Assembly: GCA_030590185.1 (NCBI GenBank)
Contig: JAUUZB010000216.1
Location: forward strand, 1 to 6,779
Length of the DNA: 6,779 bases
Direction: 5' to 3'
Origin: Deltaproteobacteria bacterium
GTDB taxonomy: Bacteria > Myxococcota > XYA12-FULL-58-9 > JAUUZB01
Below are positions 6,170 through 6,779 of this stretch, piece by piece. The position numbers and the translations under genes were made by a program. How positions within the stretch are numbered: the stretch's first letter is position 1; every line of letters begins with the position of its first letter. The notes below the pieces were generated by a model. It saw only the letters and a list, made by a program, of their open reading frames with translations, had not been told where the DNA came from and did no database searches.

Positions 6170-6219
6170 TCCCCCGGGTGCGTTGGCTGCGCCACCTGCG
6201 CCTGGGGAGCAGGTCGTGA
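6166..6219 (+). CDS. Mini-ORF 4: second 17-codon copy of the NapH-like gene start
   Basis: GTG 6166 overlaps the stop of mini-ORF 3; the peptide MIPRVRWLRHLRLGSRS ends at TGA 6217-6219, overlapping the GTG of the full NapH-like gene. Compared with mini-ORF 3 it changes Arg8 to Leu (as in the full gene), Asn15 to Ser and Lys16 to Arg, so the basic character is kept. Its ribosome site is weaker (GGGGAA). Confidence 0.55.
   Translation: MIPRVRWLRHLRLGSRS
6204..6209 (+). promoter_or_regulatory. Ribosome binding site for the full NapH-like gene
   Basis: GGGGAG, 6 bases before GTG 6216. Equivalent sites precede the mini-ORF starts at 6116 (GGGAG) and 6166 (GGGGAA). Because each repeat copy brings its own site, three ribosome entry points stand in a row. 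Confidence 0.6.
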
Positions 6220-6779
6220 TCCCCCGGGTGCGTTGGCTGCGCCGCCTGCGCCTGTTGACCCGGCTCTGTGTGCTCGCCCTGTTGGCCTCGACCGCCGCGG
6301 TGGCCGCTAGCTCCGCCGGATGGGTGGCCCAACCGCTGAGCACCGCTGCGCCCGACAGCCGACTCGCCGCCCTCGGGGAGATCATCACCGGCGGACCAGC
6401 GAGCATCAGCATCCTGGGATTCGAGATCCTCGATCCAACCCTCGGGCTGCTCGCTGCCCTCGCCAACCCGGGATCCCTGGTGGCGATCCTGCAAGCGGTG
6501 GCCATCCCCGTGCTGCTGGCCCTGCTGTTCGGCCGAGTCTTCTGCGCCTATCTCTGCCCGGTGGGTTGGCTGGCCACGACCATGGCGCGCCTACGGACAC
6601 GCCTGGGACGCCGGGCGCGGCTGCGGGGGCGCCTACCCAACCCGCGCGGCAACAACTTCGGCCGGTGGCTGCTCGCGCTCATCGGTTTCGCAGGAGTGGC
6701 CGGGTTTTCCAGCTCCACAGCCATCCTGCTGCTCCATCTCCACCCCCAGCGCTGGGCCACCGCGCCCTTTGATCAGGGC
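6216..6779 (+). CDS. NapH-like quinol dehydrogenase membrane subunit (3' truncated)
   Basis: The frame is open from GTG 6216 to the window's last base (188 codons, no stop), so only the N-terminal part is seen. GGGGAG (6204-6209) lies 6 bases before the GTG. Visible: basic N-terminus MIPRVRWLRRLRLLTR; a hydrophobic segment near 16-34; a periplasmic stretch of about 50 residues with EIITGGPASISILGFEILDP; a second helix (87-106); the NapH-type motif GRVFCAYLCPVGW with C110 and C114; a basic loop rich in arginine (125-150, cytoplasmic); then a third helix starting near 151. The GR-x2-C-x3-CP motif and spacing match the NapH domain encoded at 1394. The second C-x3-CP and the ferredoxin sites would lie beyond the window. 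It pairs with the NapG-like gene upstream. Confidence 0.85.
   Translation, partial: MIPRVRWLRRLRLLTRLCVLALLASTAAVAASSAGWVAQPLSTAAPDSRLAALGEIITGGPASISILGFEILDPTLGLLAALANPGSLVAILQAVAIPVLLALLFGRVFCAYLCPVGWLATTMARLRTRLGRRARLRGRLPNPRGNNFGRWLLALIGFAGVAGFSSSTAILLLHLHPQRWATAPFDQG

Larger units (their letters stand above)
6105..6254 (+). repeat. Three tandem 50-bp repeats spanning a stop/start junction
   Basis: Copies are 6105-6154, 6155-6204 and 6205-6254, directly adjacent. Identity is 48/50 between copies 1 and 2, and 47/50 between copies 2 and 3 and between copies 1 and 3. Each copy carries a Shine-Dalgarno-like GGGAG or GGGAA, a GTGA stop/start overlap, and about 13 codons of the NapH-like gene's start. 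The unit length is 3n-1, so every GTG opens a frame that ends on the next copy's TGA. Near identity suggests recent expansion. Confidence 0.93.

Noticed and set aside
6105..6254. CRISPR-like array
   Set aside because: Units are directly adjacent with no spacers, are coding, and span a gene junction.
5625..6494. 289-codon antisense open frame over the ladder and ferredoxin
   Set aside because: Its internal RGITTCSPGAGGAAN-like repetition is simply the reverse of the 50-bp repeat; no independent coding evidence.

Overview
This is a dense, GC-rich, single-strand block of bacterial redox genes, all on the + strand. Adjacent genes overlap by 1 or 4 bases or sit 2 bases apart, and there is no intergenic gap, promoter or terminator, so it reads as the middle of one polycistronic operon. 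Tat-type ferredoxins, NapH-type membrane proteins and high GC suggest a proteobacterium with anaerobic respiration or sulfur/nitrogen redox metabolism. That taxonomic guess is an inference; no marker gene is present.

Layout: (1) 1-810, the C-terminal third of a NapA-like molybdopterin oxidoreductase, cut by the left edge. (2) 813-1397, a Tat-exported NapG-like protein with four [4Fe-4S] sites. (3) 1394-2896, a NapH-like membrane ferredoxin fused to an extra exported domain with its own signal-peptide-like segment and a C-terminal anchor. (4) 2893-4767, a large NosR/NapH-like membrane polyferredoxin with a periplasmic Met/His-rich MDHSM segment that looks copper-binding. (5) 4767-5369, a second Tat-type four-cluster ferredoxin. 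(6) 5366-5532, two cargo-less mini-ORFs that copy the Tat signal peptide of the next gene. (7) 5529-6119, a third Tat-type NapG-like ferredoxin. (8) 6116-6219, two 17-codon mini-ORFs made by a 50-bp tandem repeat. (9) 6216-6779, a second NapH-like protein, cut by the right edge.

Proposed joint function (inference): membrane NapH/NosR-type proteins take electrons from quinol, or supply reducing power through cytoplasmic [4Fe-4S] centres. Periplasmic NapG-type ferredoxins then relay them to the molybdoenzyme or to another periplasmic partner outside the window. The Met/His-rich segment hints at a copper-dependent step. The terminal acceptor cannot be told from this window.

The most unusual part is 5366-6254. 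At two consecutive gene junctions the stop/start overlap plus the 5' end of the downstream gene has been tandemly repeated, giving ladders of tiny ORFs chained by ATGA/GTGA overlaps. The four spacings (83, 80, 50 and 50 bp) are all 3n-1, exactly what is needed for every unit to end on the next unit's start and be read in the same frame. The 50-bp set is nearly identical and probably young. The 83/80-bp set has diverged but keeps its twin arginines.
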